Positions 52,714 to 61,720 of a stretch of DNA of 64,000 nucleotides are shown here, piece by piece. The position numbers and the translations under genes are program-made. The stretch is from Candidatus Binataceae bacterium (GTDB taxonomy: Bacteria; Desulfobacterota; Binatia; Binatales; Binataceae), in contig JADMIL010000001.1 in NCBI GenBank assembly GCA_015478645.1, forward strand, positions 1 to 64,000, in the 5' to 3' direction. The notes beneath the pieces were generated by a model. That model saw nothing but the letters and a program-made list of their open reading frames with translations. It did no database searches and had not been told where the DNA came from. Numbering within the stretch: position 1 is the first letter of the stretch; each line of letters opens with the position of its first letter.

Positions 52714-54078
52714 ATGACCGAGCCGCTGGAAAAGAAAGAGGAGTTGATCCGCTACTTCGAAAGCGGCGCGAAACCGCGGGATAAGTGGCGTATCGGCACG
52801 GAATACGAGAAGGTCGCGGTCAGCGTCCCCAGTGGCACGGCGCTGCCCTTTTCGGGCCCCGGCGGAGTCGAGGAAATCATGCGCCGGCTGATCGATCGCT
52901 ACGGCTATCAGCCCGACGACGAGCACGGCCGAATCATCGCGCTGCGCGGCGAGCGCGCCCCGATCACCATCGAGCCCGGCGGCCAGATCGAGCTCTCCGG
53001 CGAGCAATGCGACAACGTGCATTGTGCGCTCCGCGAGTTCTCCGCCCACGCCCAGCAGCTAATCGAGATTGGCCATCAGATCGGCGCCGCGGTGCTCGGC
53101 CTCGGGATCCAGCCGCTCAGCCGCATCGACGAAATCGAGCTTCTGCCGAAAGCCCGCTACCACATCATGTACCCGTACATGGCGCGCAAGGGGCGCCTCG
53201 GCCAGCGCATGATGAAGCAGACCGCCGGGGTGCAGGCCAACCTCGACTACGCCGATGAAGCCGACGCGATGCGCAAGTTGCGCCTCAGCATGGGTATCGT
53301 GCCGCTGCTCTATGCGGTCTTCGCCAACTCGCCGATCTCCGACGGCAGCCTCAACGGCTATCAGAGCTTCCGCGGCCATATCTGGACCGATACTGATCGC
53401 GATCGCTGCGGCGTGCCACCGTTCGTCTTTGGCGACAGCGCCGGCTTCGAGGATTACGCGGAGTACGCGCTCGACGTGCCGATGTACTTCCTGATGCGCG
53501 ATCATCGCTATCTCAACCTGACCGCCGGCTCCGGCATCACCTTTCGCCAGTTCATGGAGCAGGGCTGGAACGGCCACCGCGCAACGCTCGACGACTGGGC
53601 GAACCATCTGACCACGCTTTTCATCGAGGTCCGGCTCAAGAAATACGTCGAGGTGCGCACCGCCGACAGCCAGTCGCCCGCGCTGATGCTCGCGCTGCCG
53701 GCGCTTCTGAAGGGCGTACTCTACGACGACGATTGCTTGCTCGCGGCCTGGGACCTGGTCAAGCGCTGGAGCTACGAGGAGCGCGTTCAATTGACCGCCG
53801 ACGCCCATAAGATGGGCCTCGAGGCCCGCGCCGGGCGCGCAACGTTCAAGGATCTCGGCCTCGAACTGCTCAACATCGCCGCCACCGGCCTCACCCGCCA
53901 GCGGGCATTGAATGAGCGCGGCGAGGATGAGAGCATTTATCTGTTGCGCCTGATCGACCTGGTGCGCAGCGGCCATTCGCCCGCGAGCCTGCTCGTCGCG
54001 CATTGGAAGGGCCGCTGGAATTACGATATCGGACGGCTGGTCGCGGATACCGCATACGACGCCGAGGCGGCGTTCTGA
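52714..54078 (+). CDS. gshA: Glutamate--cysteine ligase (GCS2/plant-type)
   Basis: WRIGTEYEKVAV, ITIEPGGQIELSGEQCDNVH, RYHIMYPYMARKGRLGQRMMKQTAGVQANLDY. Confidence 0.95.
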   Translation: MTEPLEKKEELIRYFESGAKPRDKWRIGTEYEKVAVSVPSGTALPFSGPGGVEEIMRRLIDRYGYQPDDEHGRIIALRGERAPITIEPGGQIELSGEQCDNVHCALREFSAHAQQLIEIGHQIGAAVLGLGIQPLSRIDEIELLPKARYHIMYPYMARKGRLGQRMMKQTAGVQANLDYADEADAMRKLRLSMGIVPLLYAVFANSPISDGSLNGYQSFRGHIWTDTDRDRCGVPPFVFGDSAGFEDYAEYALDVPMYFLMRDHRYLNLTAGSGITFRQFMEQGWNGHRATLDDWANHLTTLFIEVRLKKYVEVRTADSQSPALMLALPALLKGVLYDDDCLLAAWDLVKRWSYEERVQLTADAHKMGLEARAGRATFKDLGLELLNIAATGLTRQRALNERGEDESIYLLRLIDLVRSGHSPASLLVAHWKGRWNYDIGRLVADTAYDAEAAF

Positions 54079-54996
54079 ATGACGTTCAATCTTCACGAAC
54101 GATATCTGTACGCGCTCAATGCGATGCTGGTCGTGGCGATCGCCTATTTCGCCGCGCTCGCCGTCAGCGACATGATTCGCCTGCGCATGGGGACCGATGT
54201 CGTGCCCGCGATGACCCTCGGCACCGCCGCTGGCACGGCCGGCCTCGACGCCGCGACTTCGCGTGCCACCTACCAGGCGATTGCCCGGCGCGACGTCTTC
54301 AATCTCGCGCCCGCGCCCGAAGCGGCGCCGGTCGCCACCGAAGATCTCAACGTCACCCTGCTCGGCACCTCGCATCTGAGCGGCGGCCTGCCGCCCTTCG
54401 CGATTATTGAGACGCAAGCCGGCGATCAGTCGCTCTATCGGCTTGGCGACACGATTCCCGACGTCGGCCGCCTCGTCCAGATCGACCACAACCGCGTAAT
54501 CGTCGATCACCACGGGCGGCACGTGGCGCTGGTAATCCCGCACGACGATTCCGCCGTTCCCGATCAGGACAACGAAGGCATGCGTTCGCTCCGGATGCGC
54601 GGGTTGCGCCGCCCTTTCATGCATAACCCGATGCTGCGTCGCGTCCCGCCCACGGCCGGCGTGCACCGCATCGCCCCCAACCGCTACGCGCTCGATCGCA
54701 CCGCAGTCGACCACAACATGCAGAACATGGCTCAGCTCTTCACCCAGATCCGCGCCGTCCCGAATCTCCAGGATGGCACGGCGAACGGTTTCGTCCTGTC
54801 GGAAATTCAGCCCGGTTCGATCTTCCAGAATATCGGCCTACAGAATGGCGACGTCCTGACCAACGTCTCCGGCCAGCCGGTTGGCGACCCGGCCAAGGCG
54901 ATGCAGATGCTCTCGACGCTCGGCAGCCGATCGTTCATCACGCTTGGCGTGATCCGCAACGGCACTCCGGTTCAACTTTCGTACTCGATTCACTGA
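54079..54996 (+). CDS. Type II secretion GspC-like protein (N-terminal TM, GspC domain, C-terminal PDZ)
   Basis: TYQAIARRDVFNLAPAPEA...LNVTLLGTSHLSGGLPPFAIIE...GFVLSEIQPGSIFQNIGLQNGDVLTNVSGQPVGDPAKAMQML. Confidence 0.88.
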   Translation: MTFNLHERYLYALNAMLVVAIAYFAALAVSDMIRLRMGTDVVPAMTLGTAAGTAGLDAATSRATYQAIARRDVFNLAPAPEAAPVATEDLNVTLLGTSHLSGGLPPFAIIETQAGDQSLYRLGDTIPDVGRLVQIDHNRVIVDHHGRHVALVIPHDDSAVPDQDNEGMRSLRMRGLRRPFMHNPMLRRVPPTAGVHRIAPNRYALDRTAVDHNMQNMAQLFTQIRAVPNLQDGTANGFVLSEIQPGSIFQNIGLQNGDVLTNVSGQPVGDPAKAMQMLSTLGSRSFITLGVIRNGTPVQLSYSIH

Positions 54997-55048
54997 TCGC
55001 CGAAGCATTGATCGACGAAGAGTGGACGCCCGCAAGCCCGACATCACC

Positions 55049-56260
55049 ATGAGCCGGCGGCGCTTCGTCCGCGGTGGCGTCGCCTTCGCCGCTTCCCTAT
55101 GCGCCCCGACGGTCTTCGCGGTTGCCGCCGCCGCTACCCGGCGCCATTCGCCCGCGCCGAAATCTTCAGCGTCGGCCCCCTCCGGCGCGAACTCCGCCGC
55201 GCTCAACGCACCCTATGCCACCGCTTGCGTGATGGAACCGGTCACCGGCACGATCATCTTCGACCATGACATGCATCGCCCCTGGCCGACCGCGTCGCTG
55301 GCCAAGATGATGCTCATGCTGATCGTCGCCGAAAAGTTGCACGACGGCAGCCTCAAACTCACCGACAAGGTCACCACCTCCGCCTTCGCCGCGCAGATGG
55401 GCGGCTCGCAGGTCTATCTCAAGGAGGGCGAAACTTTCACCCTCCAGCAGATGATGCAGGCCGTCGTGATTCATTCGGCCAACGACGCGTCGGTCGCGGT
55501 CGCCGAGTACGTCGGCGGTTCGGTCGAGGCCTTCACCGCGATGATGAATCAGCGTGCCGCGGCGCTTGGCCTCAAGGACACCCATTACTATTCAGTTCAC
55601 GGCCTGCCGCCGGCGCCCGGCCACCAGCCTGACGTGTCGAGCGCCTATGATCTCGCCGTGATGGCCCGCGAACTGGTGAAGTACCCCGACCTGCTGCGCT
55701 GGGCGGCGACCGATAGCACTCCGTTCCGCAACGGCACCTTTCAATTGCGCAATACCAATCATCTGGTGCGCACGTTTGCCGGATGCGACGGGCTCAAGAC
55801 CGGCTTTTACGATCAGGCCGGCTTCAACGTCGTCGCCACTGCCCGGCGCGCAGGTCTGCGGCTGATCGCGGTGGTCCTTGGCTCGCCACGCAAGGAGGTG
55901 AACTTCAGCGCCGCCTCGACCATGATGGCGCAGGGCTTCGCCGATTATGAAATGCGCCAGATTGCCCATCGCGGCGACGCCATCGCCCGCGTGGTGCCGG
56001 TTACCGACGGCGCGGCCAGCACGGTCCGCCCGGTCTGGAGCGAAGACGCGTCGATCTTCACCGCCCGCGACGATGAGAAAGCCGGCTTCACGATCGATTT
56101 TCGCCTGCCCGCGTCGATCGACGCGCCCATTGCCGCCGGACAGAACATCGGCACCGCGGTCGTCGTGGTCGACGGCAAATCGCGCCAGGAGCTGCCCCTG
56201 ATGGCGCCCGCCGCCGTCGCTCGCGACACGCTCTTTCAACGCCTGACTGGGGGACTCTAG
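55049..56260 (+). CDS. D-alanyl-D-alanine carboxypeptidase (PBP5/6 family); start 55022 or 55049
   Basis: Tat-like MSRRRFVRGGVAFAAS; WPTASLAKMM (SxxK), SAND (SxN), CDGLKTGFYDQAGFN (KTG). Confidence 0.95.
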   Translation: MSRRRFVRGGVAFAASLCAPTVFAVAAAATRRHSPAPKSSASAPSGANSAALNAPYATACVMEPVTGTIIFDHDMHRPWPTASLAKMMLMLIVAEKLHDGSLKLTDKVTTSAFAAQMGGSQVYLKEGETFTLQQMMQAVVIHSANDASVAVAEYVGGSVEAFTAMMNQRAAALGLKDTHYYSVHGLPPAPGHQPDVSSAYDLAVMARELVKYPDLLRWAATDSTPFRNGTFQLRNTNHLVRTFAGCDGLKTGFYDQAGFNVVATARRAGLRLIAVVLGSPRKEVNFSAASTMMAQGFADYEMRQIAHRGDAIARVVPVTDGAASTVRPVWSEDASIFTARDDEKAGFTIDFRLPASIDAPIAAGQNIGTAVVVVDGKSRQELPLMAPAAVARDTLFQRLTGGL

Positions 56261-56316
56261 CGCCGGATGCGGCGCGCGACTTTACCCACCCCGCCGCTCC
56301 GGGAGACAATCGGCCC

Positions 56317-57231
56317 ATGTCCCTGAAACGTATCGGTCTTATCGCGGCCGCCGCGCTCGTGGCGCTAGCCGCGATTAATCTCGGGCTGCATTTCGGCCAG
56401 ATTTACCACGATCGCCTCGGCTTCGACGCCGACCAGGCCTTTCCCCCGGGCAAGCCCTTCGCGCCCGGCGAAATCTACGCGAGCACGCTCGCCGCGATCA
56501 TGGATCACGAACTCAATTCCGGCTTCGGCTGGCGCCCCAACGATCTCATCATCTGGGGTCCGCTCCTGATGGCCGACAATAACGCTTCGCGCCAGATCGG
56601 CATCATCATGGCGGTGCGCGAGACGACCCGCGTCTTCAAGGACGACCTGACCAAGATTTCATCCAACGAGTACGATCCCAACCTGGTCGTCGCCGACACC
56701 GATTTCCGCAACGACGCGGAAAAATGGATGCTCCCGTCGGCCGAGCACAAGTATGCCGACGGCGTCGCTCATCTGCACCTCTACATCGCCGGCCTCCACA
56801 GCACGCCGCCCACCTCGCGCGAACTCAACCAGCGCAACGTCGAATTGATTACCCTGTTCGAGGCCTGGGGCGATTTGCTCGGCGACGCCCATGCGATGCT
56901 CTACATGACCCAGCGGCCCGACGGCGGCCCGATCCGTCCGTGGAACGATGATGACTATTTTTATCACGCGCAGGGCTATGCGCACGTGATTTACTACATG
57001 TTGATCGCGGTCAAACGCGAATATCATCAGACCGAGACCACCAAGCCGGTGATCGAACAGCTCATCGACGAGACCATCACGCCGCTCGCCAGTGCCGCCG
57101 CGATGAAACCGCTGATCGTGCTCAACGGCTCCGAGACCGGCCTGCTCGCCAACCATCGGCACAATCTCGACGCCTACATTTCCGAGGCGCGCCAGAAGAT
57201 GTATTCGATTCGCGAAGAACTCGCCCGCTAG
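56317..57231 (+). CDS. DUF2333 family protein
   Basis: LNSGFGWRPNDLIIWGPLLMADNNASRQIGIIMAVRETTRVFKDDLTKISSNEYDPNLV. Confidence 0.85.
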   Translation: MSLKRIGLIAAAALVALAAINLGLHFGQIYHDRLGFDADQAFPPGKPFAPGEIYASTLAAIMDHELNSGFGWRPNDLIIWGPLLMADNNASRQIGIIMAVRETTRVFKDDLTKISSNEYDPNLVVADTDFRNDAEKWMLPSAEHKYADGVAHLHLYIAGLHSTPPTSRELNQRNVELITLFEAWGDLLGDAHAMLYMTQRPDGGPIRPWNDDDYFYHAQGYAHVIYYMLIAVKREYHQTETTKPVIEQLIDETITPLASAAAMKPLIVLNGSETGLLANHRHNLDAYISEARQKMYSIREELAR

Positions 57232-57248
57232 CCCGCGCGCGCGGCGAC

Positions 57249-59066
57249 CTAGCCGATTAGCGGACAGATCAGCATCAGCCCGCCGCGCGCCACCAGACCG
57301 ATCAGCGCCGGCATCCAGCGCGCCGGAATTCCGCTCGCGGCGGCGCCCACCGCGCCGAGCCACGATAGATCCGACGACACGTCCGTTCGTGACATCACGA
57401 AGTTGATCGCCGAGAGCAGGTTCGGCGCCGGATAGCGCACCAGATCGTGCGCCTGCGTCGCCTCGATTCCCGCCTTGGCCCGCGCGATCGCGACCGCCCG
57501 GCCCACTCCGCCCAGCTCGTCGACCAGTCCGCGCGCATGCGCCGCCACGCCGCTCCAGACGCGTCCGCGCGCCAGCTCTTCGGCTCGCGCCGCCTCGAGC
57601 TTGCGCCCCTCGGCCACCTTCGCGGTAAAATTTCCGTAGAGCTCGCCGACCACGTCGTTGAGCTGCGCCAGCTCGCCCACGCTCATCGGCCGCGTGATCG
57701 ACATCGCGTCGCTGATCTCGTCGGTCTTGGCCACATCGATCGCCACGCCCAACTGCCCGAGCAGCGCGGGCAGCGCGAACTTGGTGTAGACCACGCCGAT
57801 CGATCCGGTGATGGTCGCCGGCTCGGCCACGATCGCGTCCGCGCCCATCGCCACGTAGTAGCCGCCCGACCCGGCCACGTCGCCCATCGAAACCACCACC
57901 GGCTTGCCGCGCTTTTGCGCCTCGCGCACCGCGCGCCACACCAGGTCCGATCCGACCGCCGATCCGCCCGGCGAATTCACGCGAAACACGATCGCGCGGA
58001 CCTCGTCGTCGTTCGCCGCATGGCGAATCTCGTTCGCCGTCCGCTCGCCGCTCAGGAACTCGCCCGGCATCATGCCGTCGCCGGTGACCACCGGTCCGAG
58101 GCCGTGGATCAGCGCGATCCGCGCCCGCGGACCGCCCTCGCGCACGTAGCTCGTATGCCGCAGGAAGCGGCCCAGCCCGATGAACGGTTTCGCCTTGCCC
58201 TCGGGATCGAACTCCGCGCGCACCTCTTCGCCGTAGCCCGCGCGATCCGCCAGCCCCGCCGCGCACGCCGTCCGCGCGCTGACGAAGCCCTGCCCGATCA
58301 GCTCGCGCGCCCGCTCCGGCTCGATCCCGCGCGCGGCCGCCAGATGGCCCGCGATGACCGTCTTCCAATCGCCGACGATCGCCTCGAGGCTCTCGCGCAA
58401 CTCCGCCGACATCGACTCGCGGCTGAACATCTCGGCCGCGCCCTTGTACTCCTTCCATTGCAGCGTCTGCGCTTCGACGCCGATCTTCTTGAGCGCGCCG
58501 CTTAAGAAAAAGCCGCCCGCCGAAGCCCCCAGCATCATCATCGCGGTGTCCGGATTGATCACGACTTCGCCCGCGCCGCACGCGACCAGGTAGTCGCGCA
58601 CGGTCACGTTGTCGCCCGCCAGCACGGCGACCACCCGTTTTTTGGCCGCGACGATCGCGCGCAGCAGGTCGTGCAATTCCTGCGCGGTCGCCAGCCCAAT
58701 CGACGGCGCCGAGATCTCCACGATCACGCCCGCGATCTTGACGTCGGCCGCCGCCGCCTCGAGCGCTCGCCGCAGGTCGTACAGCGTCGCCGCGCCACGC
58801 CCGCGGATTTGCGCGAGCGGCGATCGCGGCGCGTCCTCGCGCATATCGTCGCCGATTTTGATCGTCAGCACGGCGTCTTTGGGGATGCGCGCCGGCCGCG
58901 TGACCAGCGCGTAGAATGCCCCGGCCAGCGCCGCCGCCGCCAGCAGCAGGATCGCGCCGCTCACATGCCAGCCCGCCGCAAACGCGATCAGCGCGATCGC
59001 CGCGATTATCGCCGTCACGCTGCCGACCCGCGCCTCGCGGCTCAACTTGAGTCCATTGATCTGCAA
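57249..59066 (-). CDS. sppA: Signal peptide peptidase SppA (67K type, duplicated S49 domain)
   Basis: RAIVFRVNSPGGSAVGSDLVWRAVREAQKRGKPVVVSMGDVAGSGGYYVAMGADAIVAEPATITGSIGV. Confidence 0.95.
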   Translation of the reverse strand: MQINGLKLSREARVGSVTAIIAAIALIAFAAGWHVSGAILLLAAAALAGAFYALVTRPARIPKDAVLTIKIGDDMREDAPRSPLAQIRGRGAATLYDLRRALEAAAADVKIAGVIVEISAPSIGLATAQELHDLLRAIVAAKKRVVAVLAGDNVTVRDYLVACGAGEVVINPDTAMMMLGASAGGFFLSGALKKIGVEAQTLQWKEYKGAAEMFSRESMSAELRESLEAIVGDWKTVIAGHLAAARGIEPERARELIGQGFVSARTACAAGLADRAGYGEEVRAEFDPEGKAKPFIGLGRFLRHTSYVREGGPRARIALIHGLGPVVTGDGMMPGEFLSGERTANEIRHAANDDEVRAIVFRVNSPGGSAVGSDLVWRAVREAQKRGKPVVVSMGDVAGSGGYYVAMGADAIVAEPATITGSIGVVYTKFALPALLGQLGVAIDVAKTDEISDAMSITRPMSVGELAQLNDVVGELYGNFTAKVAEGRKLEAARAEELARGRVWSGVAAHARGLVDELGGVGRAVAIARAKAGIEATQAHDLVRYPAPNLLSAINFVMSRTDVSSDLSWLGAVGAAASGIPARWMPALIGLVARGGLMLICPLIG

Positions 59067-59278
59067 AAACTTCATCACGCGCCTCATGCCCAATACTATC
59101 GCAGCGGGACTCAACTTGCCCGGTGTCCCGCCGACCGGTCTACAAGGTTAGCATCCTCGCGCTCGATTCTGTTCAGGGCGTCATGCTACGGAAGGTACTT
59201 GAAGGGAGAGCAGTGGAGACCGCGATGCCTGACAGCAAAGTATAAGCAGTCGCCCGGGTTCTACCCCGAAAAAACTCC

Positions 59279-59308
59279 TTGACGAGTGTACGGCATTGCC
59301 GTACACTC
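59279..59308 (+). promoter_or_regulatory. higBA promoter/operator: -35 TTGACG, 17-bp spacer, -10 TACACT, overlapped by a perfect 25-bp palindrome
   Basis: gagtgtacggca-t-tgccgtacactc at 59284-59308. Confidence 0.8.
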
Positions 59309-59313
59309 CACCA

Positions 59314-59598
59314 ATGATAATTCGGAGCGTCCAACATCGGGGGCTTTTGCGCCTGATCGAAGATGACGACAGCCGCGAATTGCGCCCCGATCTCGTAAGG
59401 CGGCTGCGTAATATTCTCGCGGCGCTCATCGTGGCTCCCGATATGGGCGCGGTTACTGGTCCGCCCGGCTGGAAGGTGCATCAGCTAAAAGGCAACCGGG
59501 CCGGGACATGGAGCATTTCAGTAAGCGGAAATTGGCGCATCACATTCGACCTGAATAAGGGAGAAATCGGCAATCTGAACTTGGAGGATTACCACTGA
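59314..59598 (+). CDS. higB: HigB-like type II toxin (RelE/ParE superfamily)
   Basis: LRRLRNILAALIVAPDMGAVTGPPGWKVHQLKGNRAGTWSISVSGNWRITFDLNKGEIGNLNLEDYH. Confidence 0.93.
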   Translation: MIIRSVQHRGLLRLIEDDDSRELRPDLVRRLRNILAALIVAPDMGAVTGPPGWKVHQLKGNRAGTWSISVSGNWRITFDLNKGEIGNLNLEDYH

Positions 59599-59918
59599 TG
59601 AGCACGACACCAAACAAAATCGGGATGACGCCGCCGCATCCCGGAGCATTTATCCGCGATGAGGTTTTGTCCGAGCTAAAGCTGAGCGTCAGCCAGGCGG
59701 CGGTAATTCTCGGCGTACGGCGCGCGACGTTATCCGACCTCGTGAACGGCAAAGCCGCGCTGTCACCTGAAATGGCGCTGCGCGTTGAAAAGGCTTTCGG
59801 CATCAATCTGGATACGCTCTTGCGTATGCAAGCGTGGTACGACGCCCAGGCGATGCGCCGCCGCGCCGATAAAATCGAGGTGCGCAGGTATAAGCCGCCC
59901 ATCGAATCACCGCACTAG
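59598..59918 (+). CDS. higA: HigA-like antitoxin (XRE family)
   Basis: PPHPGAFIRDEVLSELKLSVSQAAVILGVRRATLSDLVNGKAALSPEMALRVEKAFG. Confidence 0.95.
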   Translation: MSTTPNKIGMTPPHPGAFIRDEVLSELKLSVSQAAVILGVRRATLSDLVNGKAALSPEMALRVEKAFGINLDTLLRMQAWYDAQAMRRRADKIEVRRYKPPIESPH

Positions 59919-60048
59919 CACCGCGCGCCGTTTCAAAAGGAACTTCCGGGGAGACCACTAACCGGGGGATTTAACATTCATCCCTTATGCGACTTTTGAC
60001 AGCGCCTACCCCGACGCGCAGGGCTCACTTTTATCAAGTCTATTTACA

Positions 60049-60369
60049 TCAGGCCGCAGGAGGTCGCCCGGGCCGCATGACCCGACGTATGAGACGGTGT
60101 ATCTCACCATGGAACGTGATCGTTTGCGCATGTAGCGGAAAATGACAGAGCGCACTCCCGTTGACTTGAATTGCCGGTAAGACGTTTCTGAAGAAATCCC
60201 GGAACTCATGTTCGGTTAATGCTGGGTTCCTGTCACGCAACTGTCGAAACAGCGTGCGCCACTTCCACGCTTTGCGAAATCTGTCCTTTTCAAAAGCCGA
60301 GCGGATGAAGGCGCGAGCTACATGGTTGTCATGGAATAATGAACGGAGCTGGCGAACGGATTGGTCCAT
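60049..60369 (-). CDS. Orphan basic hypothetical protein
   Basis: 106-aa ORF in AT-richer island; no family recognised. Confidence 0.4.
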   Translation of the reverse strand: MDQSVRQLRSLFHDNHVARAFIRSAFEKDRFRKAWKWRTLFRQLRDRNPALTEHEFRDFFRNVLPAIQVNGSALCHFPLHAQTITFHGEIHRLIRRVMRPGRPPAA

Positions 60370-60657
60370 TCAGTTTGCCTCATAGCAATCATAGCCTTTA
60401 TAATTTGGATGTCCAACGTAGTAAATACCTCTACAGTCATACAGCCCCAATCCTTTAAGGCTTCAGCGGACCATCAAATCTGTAAAATTGGTATGCGGCG
60501 ACGCTTTGGAGATTTGAGGCTTAGCATTTGTCGGCAACATCGGAAAAGTGTTACAGTAGCAATGCAAAGAGCGATTTCCAATGACCCTCCCTGTGAAGCG
60601 TTTCAGAAGGTCGATTTTTGAAAATATTGAACCTTGGCGTAAAGACAGGAGGCTCGC

Positions 60658-61089
60658 ATGAAACGACGCCGAACAATTAGAACGACAAAAGAAGCGAAGG
60701 GCGTTGCGGCTACAACACTCATTCAAAAACTCCGGAGTCAGAACCGCGAACTCCGGAAGGAAAACGAAGCCTTAACAGCGAGGGCTGAGAGGCAAGAAAC
60801 GAGAGCTATTAAAGCACTCAAGCATATCATGAACTTGAAGCACGACAGGGAGCAGTGGGAGAGTCGAATACATACACTCCAAAATGAAAAGGGAAATTTA
60901 ATCGCGAAGATGACAAAATACGATGAAATAGAAATTCCCGGTCTCAATCGTCAAATCGCGGACCTGAAGCAGCAAATTGTCAGAAGCCAGCCGGGAGGTT
61001 GGAGTGGAAGAACTCCGATGAACGTCATCGAGGAGCGCCAGATTCCGCTTCGACCACCTGGAGTTCAAGGTGGTTTAGGAGGTTTGTAA
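60658..61089 (+). CDS. Orphan coiled-coil hypothetical protein
   Basis: AGGAGG SD before ATG; heptad-rich Lys/Glu region LIQKLRSQNRELRKENEALTARAERQETRAIKALKHI. Confidence 0.65.
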   Translation: MKRRRTIRTTKEAKGVAATTLIQKLRSQNRELRKENEALTARAERQETRAIKALKHIMNLKHDREQWESRIHTLQNEKGNLIAKMTKYDEIEIPGLNRQIADLKQQIVRSQPGGWSGRTPMNVIEERQIPLRPPGVQGGLGGL

Positions 61090-61180
61090 AGAACCACCAC
61101 AGTCTTGCACAGGTTATTGTGGTGGTGCGTCTTCTCACGTATCGAAAAGGGTAGAATTTTAGACGCCCGGCGAGGTTGAT

Positions 61181-61480
61181 ATGGCCGTGACAACGACCGA
61201 TTTTAGAAACTGGCTGGCGGTAGCAGACCCCGAGACCCCCGAAGAGGTTTACGACCTGTTCACAGCCGTTAAGGATGAGAAACGGGGACATTTGTACGAC
61301 ATTAAATGTGCCGAGGGGAAAACTTTTGTCAGCGCAGACAGTGTCGAGGAAACGCTAATGATTGTGCCACAAGCCAAAGACCTGTTTCTGAATATCCTTC
61401 GCGAGCACGCGGGCATCGACGAAGATGAGGATATCGAAACGTGGTACGCATTCAAGCGAGCCATTGCCAAGGACGAATAA
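61181..61480 (+). CDS. Orphan acidic hypothetical protein
   Basis: 99-aa ORF, Asp/Glu-rich, no recognised domain. Confidence 0.55.
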   Translation: MAVTTTDFRNWLAVADPETPEEVYDLFTAVKDEKRGHLYDIKCAEGKTFVSADSVEETLMIVPQAKDLFLNILREHAGIDEDEDIETWYAFKRAIAKDE

Positions 61481-61633
61481 AAATGAGCCTCGCCGTGGAG
61501 TACGCGGCTGACTGTCGCGGAGAGACGAGGCCTCGATTGTTTCAAAAAGGGTAGATTACGAAACATTCTGCAAAGCCCCTATAACCAAGGACCTCAATGG
61601 TTCAGCCTTGATGTTTCAACACCATCGACCGCT

Positions 61634-61665
61634 TTCGTCATTCTGAGCGCAGCGAAGAATCCCGA
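61634..61665. repeat. Core fragment of the dispersed MITE-like element, no terminal repeats
   Basis: gtcattctgagcgcagcgaagaatcccgatcc. Confidence 0.8.
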
Positions 61666-61720
61666 TCCTTGCGCCGGATTCGTCCAGGCTACTTGCGCCA
61701 TACGCCACTAGCGATTTCCC

